Shown here: one piece after another, positions 36,502 to 43,431 of the stretch
How positions within the stretch are numbered: position 1 is the first letter of the stretch
Layout of the letters: each line of letters opens with the position of its first letter
NCBI GenBank assembly: GCA_045615885.1
Contig: JAZLFR010000010.1
Location: 1-64,000, forward strand
Length of the DNA stretch: 64,000 nt
Source of the DNA: UBA1765 sp045615885
GTDB lineage: Bacteria; Fibrobacterota; Fibrobacteria; Fibrobacterales; Fibrobacteraceae
Reading direction: 5' to 3'
Program-made: the position numbers and the translations under genes
The notes under the pieces: model-generated
The model's database searches: none
The model's input: only the letters and a program-made list of their open reading frames with translations
Told to the model about the DNA's origin: nothing

Positions 36502-37485
36502 ATGGATATTCAGGAACTTTCTGAAAAGGTTAGAGAAAAAAGTGCTTTTTGCGCAAACTTGATGCGCGAAATTGAAGGAACGGTCATTGGCCAGAAGGCC
36601 ATGGTCGAAAGCATTTTGACCGGTGTGCTTGCCGGTGGCCATGTGCTGCTTGAAGGCTTGCCGGGCCTTGCAAAAACCACAGCCGTAAAGGCATTTGCCG
36701 ATGCATTCAAACTTGACTTTAAGCGTATCCAGTTTACGCCGGACTTGCTCCCGGCAGACTTGCTCGGTACTACGATTTACAATGCGAAGGAAGCCCGCTT
36801 TGAAATCCGCAAGGGGCCTCTCTTTAGCAACCTGATCTTGGCTGACGAAATCAACCGTGCCCCAAGCAAGGTGCAGAGCGCCCTCCTTGAAGCAATGCAG
36901 GAACGCACCATTACGATCGGTGATGAATCGTTTAAGCTTGAAGAACCGTTCCTTGTGCTTGCTACGCAGAACCCGATTGAACAGGAAGGTACATACCCGC
37001 TCCCAGAAGCACAAGTTGACCGTTTCCTTTTGAAGGTTAAGGTTGGCTACCCGAACAAGGCCGATGAAATGCGTATTTTGGAAGCTGTAAGTGGCAATGG
37101 TTTGCGTACACCTAGCCAAGTGGCTACGCGAGAAGATATTCTCGCGGCGCGCGAACTTGTGCGCGCTGTGTACGTAGACGAGCGTGTTCGCGAGTACATA
37201 GTGAACCTTGTTCTTGCCACTCGCGATCCGGGTAGCATTAAGAAATTTGAACTTGCAAGCTTCATTGAAGTCGGCGCGAGCCCGCGTGCGTCCATTGGCC
37301 TTGCACAGGCTGCCAAGGCCCATGCATTTATCCAGGGCCGTGCATACATTACTCCTGATGACGTGAAGAGCGTTGCCATGGAAGTGCTCCGCCACCGCCT
37401 GGTGCTCAGCTACGAAGCCGAAGCTGAAGAAGTTGCCGCCGAAACAGTTGTGCAGAAGATTCTTGATTCTGTTGATGTGCCTTAA
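36502..37485 (+). CDS. MoxR-family AAA+ ATPase
   Basis: 327 aa. The start at 36502 is preferred over the ATG at 36490 because GGAG (36492-36495) sits 6 bases before it. Walker A in LLEGLPGLAKTTAVK, Walker B in LILADEINRAPSKVQ, sensor 1 in LVLATQNPIEQEGTYPLPEA, arginine finger region VDRFLLKV, and the C-terminal lid SPRASIGLAQAAKAHAFIQG, all typical of MoxR. These ATPases act as chaperones with VWA-domain partners for assembling or activating envelope complexes. The partners (DUF58, two VWA proteins, TPR proteins) follow. A hairpin with a T run lies directly after the stop. Confidence 0.95.
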   Translation: MDIQELSEKVREKSAFCANLMREIEGTVIGQKAMVESILTGVLAGGHVLLEGLPGLAKTTAVKAFADAFKLDFKRIQFTPDLLPADLLGTTIYNAKEARFEIRKGPLFSNLILADEINRAPSKVQSALLEAMQERTITIGDESFKLEEPFLVLATQNPIEQEGTYPLPEAQVDRFLLKVKVGYPNKADEMRILEAVSGNGLRTPSQVATREDILAARELVRAVYVDERVREYIVNLVLATRDPGSIKKFELASFIEVGASPRASIGLAQAAKAHAFIQGRAYITPDDVKSVAMEVLRHRLVLSYEAEAEEVAAETVVQKILDSVDVP

Positions 37486-37506
37486 AAAATGGCGGAGCCA
37501 TTTTTT
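37484..37506 (+). terminator. Terminator or attenuator directly after moxR
   Basis: AAAAAATGGC-GGA-GCCATTTTTT is a perfect 10-bp hairpin that overlaps the moxR stop codon region and ends in a T run. It lies between moxR and the rest of the operon, just before a composite element, so it may reduce transcription of the downstream bat genes relative to moxR. Confidence 0.65.
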
Positions 37507-37965
37507 AGAGGACAGAAATAAGAGGACAGAGTACAGGTATGGTTAGTTGCCTTCGGCAAATAGGTATAAAATGCAAATGTTAAAAAAGCTTTTGGTATGG
37601 CAAAAAGCAATGGATATTGCTGTAAGTGTATACTCTATTACTTTAAAATTTCCAAAAGAAGAATTGTTTGGTTTAACATCGCAAATACGAAGATCCGCAG
37701 TTTCTATTGCTAGTAACATTGCGGAAGGTAAAGGACGAAATAATAAAGGTGACTTTGATCGTTTTTTAGATATCGCAAATGGCTCTAGAGTGGAATTAGA
37801 AACCCAGTTGCTGATAGCTGAAAAAATAGGTTATGTAAAACACAATGATACTGAAGATTGCTTGAAGGAATTAGAAGAAATTGGGAAAATGCTTTATGCT
37901 TTGAAAAATAGGGAAATTTAAAATTTTCTGTTCTCTGTCCTCTGTACTCTGTATTCTGACCTATG
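37507..37965 (+). mobile_element. Intervening-sequence-like element 1 (arms plus four-helix-bundle gene)
   Basis: A purine-rich arm (AGAGGACAGAAATAAGAGGA and GACAGAGTACAGG, about 37507-37538), a 116-codon gene, and a pyrimidine-rich arm (CTGTTCTCTGTCCTCTGTAC and TCTGTATTCTGACC, about 37928-37962). GAGGACAGAGTACAG at 37522-37536 is complementary to CTGTTCTCTGTCCTC at 37928-37942 with one mismatch in 15. The element separates moxR from its DUF58 partner. Mobility is inference; no transposase and no clear target duplication are visible. Confidence 0.55.
37571..37921 (+). CDS. Four-helix-bundle protein, 23S rRNA intervening-sequence (S23) family, copy 1
   Basis: 116 aa from MQMLKKLLVWQKAMD. Landmarks of the S23/IVP family: LLVWQKAMDIAVSVY, FPKEELFGLTSQIRRSAVSIASNIAEGKGRN, FLDIANGSRVELETQLLIAE and EIGKMLYAL, predicted as four helices. 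The fold is that of proteins encoded in intervening sequences of Leptospira and Coxiella 23S rRNA and is shared with the Avd accessory protein of diversity-generating retroelements; its function is not known. Here it lies in a protein-coding operon between moxR and the DUF58 gene, flanked by complementary arms, and is clearly more AT-rich than its neighbours. About half its residues match copy 2, so the copies are not recent duplicates. Confidence 0.9.
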   Translation: MQMLKKLLVWQKAMDIAVSVYSITLKFPKEELFGLTSQIRRSAVSIASNIAEGKGRNNKGDFDRFLDIANGSRVELETQLLIAEKIGYVKHNDTEDCLKELEEIGKMLYALKNREI

Positions 37966-38850
37966 TTAAATAAAGATATTCTAAAAACTGTTGCTCGCAT
38001 TGAGCTTTCTGTGAAGGGGAAGCTTGATGCCGTGATGACTGGTGCATACCATAGTTCCTTTAAGGGGAACGGTATGGAGTTTAGCGAGGTGCGCGAGTAT
38101 GTGCCTGGCGATGACGTTCGTACCATTGACTGGAATGTTACTGCCCGCACCGGGACTCCGTACATTAAGAAGTTCGTGGAAGAGCGTGAGCTTTCGATGC
38201 TTTTGATGGTGGACGCCAGTTCCAGTTCTGAATTTGGTAGCGGTAAGCAGATGAAGGGCGAAGCTATGGCTGCCCTTACCGCGCTACTAGCCTTTGCAGC
38301 AACAAAGAACAACGACAAGGTTGGTCTTTTGATTTTTACGGACCAGGTGGAGCTTTTTATTCCACCTGCAAAGGGCCGTAAACATGTGCTTAGACTTGTT
38401 CGTGAGATTCTTTACTTTAAGCCTCAGCACCATGGCACGGATTTGCAGGTTGCTCTGGAATACGCTGGCAAGATTCTTACCCGCCGCTCCGTTGTCGTCG
38501 TGATGTCTGACTTTTTGGATGCCGGTTTTGACAGCTCTTTCAAGGTGCTTCGCAAAAAGCATGATGTTCTTGCCGTTGCCGTGAACGATGTGCGCGAAAC
38601 GGAACTGCCGCCAGTTGGCCTCGTGGAACTTGAAGACCCTGAAACGGGTGAAACGCTGTTGATTGACACGGGCGACGCAAGTTTCCGTGAAGCGTTCATG
38701 CGCGAATCCAGAAAGAACTCCAAGGAAATTGCCGAGAAGTTTGCAAAGATGTCTGTAGATTTTGTGCGCATTCTTGTGCAGGATGATTTCCAGGAAACTG
38801 CGGCACCCTTGATTGAACACTTTAGAAGGCGTGCAAGGGCTAGAGCTTAG
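37963..38850 (+). CDS. DUF58 protein of the MoxR/Bat system
   Basis: 295 aa. DUF58 signature GMEFSEVREYVPGDDVRTIDWNVTARTG near residues 35-62, then a VWA-like domain (LSMLLMVDASSSSEFGS, VVVVMSDFLDAGFD) without membrane helices. The first VWA loop reads DASSSS, close to the DxSxS metal motif. DUF58 proteins are the usual partner of MoxR ATPases. The start ATG at 37963 directly abuts the pyrimidine arm of element 1 and lacks a clear ribosome site, which suggests the arm displaced the original leader. Confidence 0.9.
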   Translation: MLNKDILKTVARIELSVKGKLDAVMTGAYHSSFKGNGMEFSEVREYVPGDDVRTIDWNVTARTGTPYIKKFVEERELSMLLMVDASSSSEFGSGKQMKGEAMAALTALLAFAATKNNDKVGLLIFTDQVELFIPPAKGRKHVLRLVREILYFKPQHHGTDLQVALEYAGKILTRRSVVVVMSDFLDAGFDSSFKVLRKKHDVLAVAVNDVRETELPPVGLVELEDPETGETLLIDTGDASFREAFMRESRKNSKEIAEKFAKMSVDFVRILVQDDFQETAAPLIEHFRRRARARA

Positions 38851-38883
38851 GATCTAGAATGTTGATGTTTAAATGGATTATGT

Positions 38884-39828
38884 ATGCTTGAATCTTTTAA
38901 GTTAAAATACTGGAACGTAATACTTCTTGCATCTTGCATCTTGCATCTTGCATCTGTTTCTGTTTATGCCTTCGATGTTGGCGTGAATGCCTCGGTGAGT
39001 TCATCGCAGGTGTTCATTGGCGATGTGTTTACTTACCGTGTTGAAGTAACAGCCCCGAAGGGCGCTTCCGTAGAGTTGCCGAGTTTTGTAGGCAATTTGG
39101 GTAGCTTTGAAGTGCGCGACTGGAACACTTCGGAGACCCCGGTTGGTGAAACTTCTAAAACGGTATGGACGGCGACGCTAAATACCTTTGTGAGCGGCGA
39201 TTTTGCACTTGCTCCTCAGCAGGTTATTGTTGTTTTTGATGGCGATTCTGTGCAGGCTGTTACAGACCCGGTGCCTGTTCGCGTTTCGATGCGCACGACC
39301 GATGCCGACATGGACATTTTGGAAGTGGAAGAGCCTATGGAAATGCCTGGCACGCCGTGGTATGTGTTTGTGCTCATAGCCCTTGGCATTTTGCTTGTGG
39401 CAGGCCTTGCTTACTTTGCATTCAAGAACTGGAGAAAAACGGAGGTCATAAAAATTTTGCCGCCGTATGAAGAAGCCGTGCTTACATTGAAAAATTTGAA
39501 GGACAAAAACCTTGCGGTTACTGACCAGGCTGCATTCTTTATGGCGCTTGGAATCATTGTGCGCCGCTATGTGGAACGCAGGTTTGAAACCGATATTTTG
39601 GATGCTACGACTGCAGAACTTAGACAGCGCATGGCACATGTTCATGGCTTGCCCGAAGCGTTCAAGGCAGGAGTTGTAAGCCTTGCCGAAGAAACGGAAC
39701 CTGTAAAATTTGCCAAGATGAAACTTGGTGAAGACCGTGCGGAGCATTGGATGAATTTTGCAGAAGAAATGGTGGAGAAGACGAAGCCGGTGGATCAGGG
39801 AAAGGAGTCAGATAGAGGAGTCAGGTAA
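38884..39828 (+). CDS. BatD-like membrane protein with heptamer repeat in its signal peptide
   Basis: 314 aa. N-terminal signal/anchor contains ILLASCILHLASVSVYAF, which is encoded by four perfect CTTGCAT units at 38926-38953, the same heptamer seen in the composite-repeat arms. Mature part: beta domain (VNASVSSSQVFIGDVFTYRVEV, VSGDFALAPQQVIVVFDGDSV), a helix at about 159-178 (WYVFVLIALGILLVAGLAYF), and a helical cytoplasmic tail (VRRYVERRFETDILDATTAEL, KMKLGEDRAEHWMNF). Same plan as the protein at 35386. The last ten or so residues (GKESDRGVR) come from the purine arm of element 2, so the original C-terminus was probably replaced or extended. Confidence 0.72.
   Translation: MLESFKLKYWNVILLASCILHLASVSVYAFDVGVNASVSSSQVFIGDVFTYRVEVTAPKGASVELPSFVGNLGSFEVRDWNTSETPVGETSKTVWTATLNTFVSGDFALAPQQVIVVFDGDSVQAVTDPVPVRVSMRTTDADMDILEVEEPMEMPGTPWYVFVLIALGILLVAGLAYFAFKNWRKTEVIKILPPYEEAVLTLKNLKDKNLAVTDQAAFFMALGIIVRRYVERRFETDILDATTAELRQRMAHVHGLPEAFKAGVVSLAEETEPVKFAKMKLGEDRAEHWMNFAEEMVEKTKPVDQGKESDRGVR
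38926..38953 (+). repeat. Four CTTGCAT heptamers inside a signal-peptide coding region
   Basis: Four uninterrupted copies of CTTGCAT. Because the unit is 7 bases, gain or loss of one copy shifts the reading frame of the BatD-like gene. Confidence 0.9.
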
Positions 39829-40205
39829 ATGAATTCCGTGAAAAATTTAGTTGTATGGCAAAAGGCTATGGATGTTGCTGAAAATATTTATAAAATAACG
39901 CAGCATTATCCAAAAGAAGAAATGTATGGAATTATTTCGCAAATGAGACGTGCTGCCGTTTCAATTGCTAGTAATATTGCTGAAGGTCAAGGCAGAAATG
40001 GCAATGCTGAAAAGTGCCATTTCTATTCTATCGCTAATGGATCAAGAACGGAATTGGAAACTCAACTTCTTTTATCAGAAAGAGTTGGTTTTGTTAAACA
40101 TGAAGAAATTGAAGTGTTGTTGAATTCATTGGTGGAAATAGGAAAAATGTTGTATGCTTTGCAGAATAAACAGTTTTCTGACTCCTGTCACTGATTCCTT
40201 GAACT
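39795..40205 (+). mobile_element. Intervening-sequence-like element 2 (arms plus four-helix-bundle gene)
   Basis: AGGAGTCAG occurs at 39803-39811 and 39816-39824 on the left; its reverse complement CTGACTCCT is at 40178-40186 on the right, followed by GTCACTGATTCC. The left arm supplies the 3' end of the BatD-like gene and the right arm supplies the C-terminus (FSDSCH) of the four-helix-bundle gene. The organisation matches element 1 but with a different simple sequence (AGGAGTCAG instead of GAGGACAG). Confidence 0.5.
39829..40194 (+). CDS. Four-helix-bundle protein, 23S rRNA intervening-sequence (S23) family, copy 2
   Basis: 121 aa. VKNLVVWQKAMDVAENIY, YPKEEMYGIISQMRRAAVSIASNIAEGQGRN, YSIANGSRTELETQLLLSE and EIGKMLYALQNK show the S23/IVP family. 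The ATG directly follows the TAA of the BatD-like gene (TAAATG), with the AGGAGTCAGG of the arm acting as ribosome site. AT-rich compared with flanking bat genes. The five C-terminal residues are encoded by the right repeat arm. Known relatives occur as cargo in rRNA intervening sequences or as lone genes; function unknown. Confidence 0.9.
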   Translation: MNSVKNLVVWQKAMDVAENIYKITQHYPKEEMYGIISQMRRAAVSIASNIAEGQGRNGNAEKCHFYSIANGSRTELETQLLLSERVGFVKHEEIEVLLNSLVEIGKMLYALQNKQFSDSCH

Positions 40206-40217
40206 AGGAACTTGAAA

Positions 40218-41321
40218 ATGGATATTCTAGGTTACCATTTGCAGAATCCTGAGGCACTGTACCTTTTTGTGTTGGTGCCGCTCCTTGTTGCAGGATATGT
40301 ATATCGTTTAAAGAAACGCAAGAGCACGGTGAAGTTCCCGGCGCTTGCCATTGCAAAACGAGCAAAGCCGAGTGCCCGTGTTAAGTTTAGGCATGTTGTG
40401 CCGCTTTTGCGCTTGCTTGCCCTTTGCTGTTTTATCATTGCCCTTGCCCGACCGCAGAGCGCTACCGAAGTGGAATACACATCTACAGATGGCGTAGATA
40501 TCATGCTTGCGCTTGATGTGTCTGGCTCCATGTCCACATTGGATATGCTTACGAAGGCTGACCGCGTGAAGCTTGGCGTGATGAATGCGGAAAAGGTTTA
40601 CCGTTCTGGTGAATTCTGGAAGTTTAGCCGTCTTGGTTATGCGAAGGGTGTGATTGCAGAGTTCATTCAAAAAAGACAGAGCGATAGAATTGGACTTTCA
40701 GTTTTTGCCGGTCGCGCCTTTACGCAGTGCCCCCTCACTCTTGACTATGGTTCCCTGCTAGAGATCCTTTCTGCAGTCGATGACCTTGCTATGGATACTA
40801 CGATTTCCAGAAGCACAGCCATAGGCGATGGTCTTATGAATTCCCTTGCCCGCATTGAAAAATCGCAGGCAAAATCTCGCGTCGTTGTGCTCCTTACCGA
40901 TGGCCGCGACAATGCAAGCCTTGTGCCGCCTTTGCAGGCGGCTGAAGTTGCAAAGACGCTCGGCGTTAAGGTCTATACGATTGGCGTTGGTAAAATGAAG
41001 GGTAGCATTCTTGCGTTCCAGCAGAATCCTTGGACTGGCGAAATTTCTTGGGGTGAACGCGAGGCGGAACCTGAAGAGGGCATTGACGAAGGTATTTTGA
41101 AGCAGATTTCTTCGAAGACTGGCGGCCGTTTTTACAGGGCAGAAAATAAGGAACAGCTCGAAAACATTTATGAAGAAATCAATAGCTTGGAAAAGACCGA
41201 GATTCAGACGATTGCGTATGCCCGCTATGCAGAAAAGTTTTACCCATGGCTGCTTGCCGGTGCATTGCTGATTTTGGCAGAATTGTTGCTTGCCAATACC
41301 AAGTTTGTGAGGATTCCGTAA
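40218..41321 (+). CDS. VWA-domain membrane protein (BatA/BatB type), first copy
   Basis: 367 aa. ATG at 40218 after AGGA; a TTG two codons earlier is less likely. Helices at about 13-31 and 57-76 precede the VWA domain with a full metal site (IMLALDVSGSMSTLD; the Thr and later Asp in LLTDGRDNAS), and a C-terminal helix at about 340-360 (WLLAGALLILAELLLA). LARPQSATEVEY is the usual lead-in of BatA/BatB proteins. The VWA domain faces the periplasm and works with MoxR, DUF58 and TPR partners; the system's role in envelope stress or complex assembly is known only in outline. Confidence 0.92.
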   Translation: MDILGYHLQNPEALYLFVLVPLLVAGYVYRLKKRKSTVKFPALAIAKRAKPSARVKFRHVVPLLRLLALCCFIIALARPQSATEVEYTSTDGVDIMLALDVSGSMSTLDMLTKADRVKLGVMNAEKVYRSGEFWKFSRLGYAKGVIAEFIQKRQSDRIGLSVFAGRAFTQCPLTLDYGSLLEILSAVDDLAMDTTISRSTAIGDGLMNSLARIEKSQAKSRVVVLLTDGRDNASLVPPLQAAEVAKTLGVKVYTIGVGKMKGSILAFQQNPWTGEISWGEREAEPEEGIDEGILKQISSKTGGRFYRAENKEQLENIYEEINSLEKTEIQTIAYARYAEKFYPWLLAGALLILAELLLANTKFVRIP

Positions 41322-41535
41322 ATAGATGCAAGAAAGAATACAGAGGACAGAATACAGAGGACAGAAATAAGTAGGAAGTAGGAAGACGGAAGAAACCTGA
41401 AAATTGTAGTTTACCATTTCATTGCGAGCACTGCATGGCTGTCCAAGGCAATGTTCTGGATTGCTTCGCGTTGTTCGTGATGACAAGAGAAAATGCAAGA
41501 ATTAGATGCAAGAGTTGTATAGTTAAGTAAGATTT
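41322..41535. repeat. Composite repeat element in reverse orientation between the two VWA genes
   Basis: Left purine arm with AATACAGAGGACAG twice in tandem, then GTAGGAAGTAGGAAGACGG, AAATTGTAGTTTACCA (reverse of the GTAAGCTACAATTT linker), then a core from TTCATTGCGAGCACTGC to TTCGCGTTGTTCGTGATGAC whose reverse complement matches the cores at 11-80, and finally AAAATGCAAGAATTAGATGC. The remaining bases to 41620 are AT-rich leader sequence with no gene. Confidence 0.82.
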
Positions 41536-41620
41536 TTTGATTATAAGGAGAATTGGAATATAGGCTTGATTGATGACAGATTTATCTTTTGTCTATCATC
41601 TATAGACTGATTACTAGTAT

Positions 41621-42649
41621 ATGAGATTTGCCGAACCGATGTTTTTGTGGGGCCTTTTTTCGCTCCCGCTATTAGCGTTACTTTTTTGGTATTCGTTCCA
41701 TAGAAGAAAGAAACTTGCCGCCCGCTTTGTTTCGCTTTCGATGCTGCCCAAGGTTGCAACGAGCCTTTCGCCATGGCGCCGTCTGGTGAAGACTACATTG
41801 CTTCTTTTTGCCGTGGCATTTTTGTTTGTTGCACTTGCCCGCCCGCAGTGGGGCATGGCCATGGAACATGTGGAGCGCAAGGGCCTTGACCTTGTGCTTT
41901 TGCAGGACATTTCACTTTCGATGCTTGCAGAAGATATTAAGCCAAGCAGACTTGTGCGCTCCAAGCACGAAATTTCTGCATTCCTTGAAAACCTTGCTGG
42001 CGACAGGGTCGGCCTTGTCGCATTCTCTGGCGATGCGAAGGTGATGGTGCCACTTACGCTTGATTACGGCACAGTGCAGATGATGATGCACGAATTGAAT
42101 CCGGGCTGGCTTATGCCGGGTACGAATCTTGAAAAGGCCATTCGCACGGGCATGCGCCTGTACCAGGCTTCCGGAACGGCAAGCAAGTATTCCGTGATGA
42201 TTCTTATGACTGATGGTGAAGAATTGGAAGCTTCAGCTGTTGCTGCGGCCCGCGAAGCCGCAAGTGCGGGCATCAAAATCTATACGATTGGGATTGGTTC
42301 CCTGGAAGGTGTTCCTATACCTGTGCCGACAAGAAATGGCGATGTGCAGTATAAGAAGGATCGTCAGGGCAATATCGTTACGACCCGACTTGAAGAACGC
42401 ACTTTGCAAGATATTGCCGTTGCTACCGGCGGCAGGTATTTCCATGCCTCTCCAAGTGAATTCCAGTTGCAGAAGGTGCTTGAAGAAATTGCAACGCTTG
42501 AAAAGAAGGAACATTCTTCTGACCAGGCGGAAGGCTATAAGGACCGTTACCAGATTTTCCTTGCGCTCGCTGCCCTCCTCTTTTTGGCAGAGGCCCTTGT
42601 TTCTGAACGTGGGAGAAACCGCAAGGCTTTGAACGGGAGGTTTTCATGA
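41621..42649 (+). CDS. VWA-domain membrane protein (BatA/BatB type), second copy
   Basis: 342 aa. Helices at about 7-25 and 53-71, VWA domain beginning LDLVLLQDISLSMLAEDI (metal motif DxSxS intact), ILMTDGEELEASA with the second metal ligand, a Gly-rich IGIGSLEGVPIPVPTRNG loop, and a C-terminal helix at about 307-325. LARPQWGMAMEHVE mirrors LARPQS in the first copy. It ends GNGRFS-like with the stop overlapping the next start (ATGA). Two consecutive VWA genes are standard for Bat operons (BatA then BatB). Confidence 0.92.
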   Translation: MRFAEPMFLWGLFSLPLLALLFWYSFHRRKKLAARFVSLSMLPKVATSLSPWRRLVKTTLLLFAVAFLFVALARPQWGMAMEHVERKGLDLVLLQDISLSMLAEDIKPSRLVRSKHEISAFLENLAGDRVGLVAFSGDAKVMVPLTLDYGTVQMMMHELNPGWLMPGTNLEKAIRTGMRLYQASGTASKYSVMILMTDGEELEASAVAAAREAASAGIKIYTIGIGSLEGVPIPVPTRNGDVQYKKDRQGNIVTTRLEERTLQDIAVATGGRYFHASPSEFQLQKVLEEIATLEKKEHSSDQAEGYKDRYQIFLALAALLFLAEALVSERGRNRKALNGRFS

Positions 42650-43431
42650 TGAGACGAGAGACGAGAGACGAGAGGCGAGAGAGCCGAATGTTAAAACATT
42701 CGATTGTCTGTTTTCTTTTATCTGTTTTCTTATTTCTGCCTAATGCTTTTGCAAATGCGGTGAATGATGGCAATGTGCTTTTTGCTGCCGGCGATTATGC
42801 CGGAGCTTTGGAAAAGTACAACAAGGCCCGTATTGACGACCCTGCAAATCCGATCTTGTTCTATAACATTGGAACTTGCCAGTACATGCTTGGCAATTAT
42901 GACGAGGCGAAAAAGGAGCTCGGCAGTGCCGTGCGCATGCCAGATACAAAGCTTGCATCGAAAGCAGCATACAATTTGGCGAACGCCTTCTTTAGAGCTG
43001 GCGAAAAGGCCGAAAGTTCCGAAAAGATCCAAGCGTTCCGAGAATCGCTGGGCTATTTGAAAAAGGCGATAGAACTGGACCCTGATTTTGAAAAGGCTAA
43101 AAAGAATGCCGAAATCGTGCAGCGCCGTTTGAAGGAAGCTCTCGATGAACAAAAGGAAAACCAGGACAAGAATCAAGACAATGACCAAAAGCAGCCGGAG
43201 CTTAGCGAAGCGGCGAAGGCTGCCCTTGCTCGCGCCAAGCAATTGTGCAAGCAGGGCCAATATGCGGCAGTGAAGGAACTTTTGGAAAAGACGATTGCTG
43301 AAGACGAAACGGCATCTAGCTTGAGTTCCTATTTGCAGAGAATTGAAGATGTCATCGACATTCAGGAAGGCCGCAAGCCGAAGGCTAAAATTGACGCATC
43401 CAATGCAGACAATGACTTGGAGGTGATATGA
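42646..43431 (+). CDS. TPR protein of the Bat operon (BatC/BatE-like), with repeat-encoded N-terminus
   Basis: 261 aa. GGGAGG at 42635-42640 sits 5 bases before the ATG at 42646, so this start has the better ribosome site. Residues 1-14 (MMRRETRDERRESR) are encoded by GACGAGA heptamers at 42653-42680 and precede a normal signal peptide that begins at Met15 (LKHSIVCFLLSVFLFLPNAFA). The mature part has TPR-type helices (LFAAGDYAGALEKYNKA, ILFYNIGTCQYMLGNYDEAKK, AAYNLANAFFRAGE, ELDPDFEKAKKNAEIV) and a second helical set after a Gln/Asn/Asp-rich linker. TPR partners probably scaffold the VWA proteins in the periplasm. Translation could also restart at 42688. Confidence 0.85.
   Translation: MMRRETRDERRESRMLKHSIVCFLLSVFLFLPNAFANAVNDGNVLFAAGDYAGALEKYNKARIDDPANPILFYNIGTCQYMLGNYDEAKKELGSAVRMPDTKLASKAAYNLANAFFRAGEKAESSEKIQAFRESLGYLKKAIELDPDFEKAKKNAEIVQRRLKEALDEQKENQDKNQDNDQKQPELSEAAKAALARAKQLCKQGQYAAVKELLEKTIAEDETASSLSSYLQRIEDVIDIQEGRKPKAKIDASNADNDLEVI
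42653..42680 (+). repeat. Four GACGAGA heptamers just after a start codon
   Basis: Three exact copies and one GGCGAGA variant. A one-unit change would put the GGGAGG-led start at 42646 out of frame with the TPR gene. Confidence 0.9.

Noticed and set aside
37507..40205. Diversity-generating retroelement suggested by Avd-like four-helix-bundle genes
   Set aside because: No reverse transcriptase gene and no template/variable repeat pair are visible; the genes match the S23/IVP branch by their arms and motifs.
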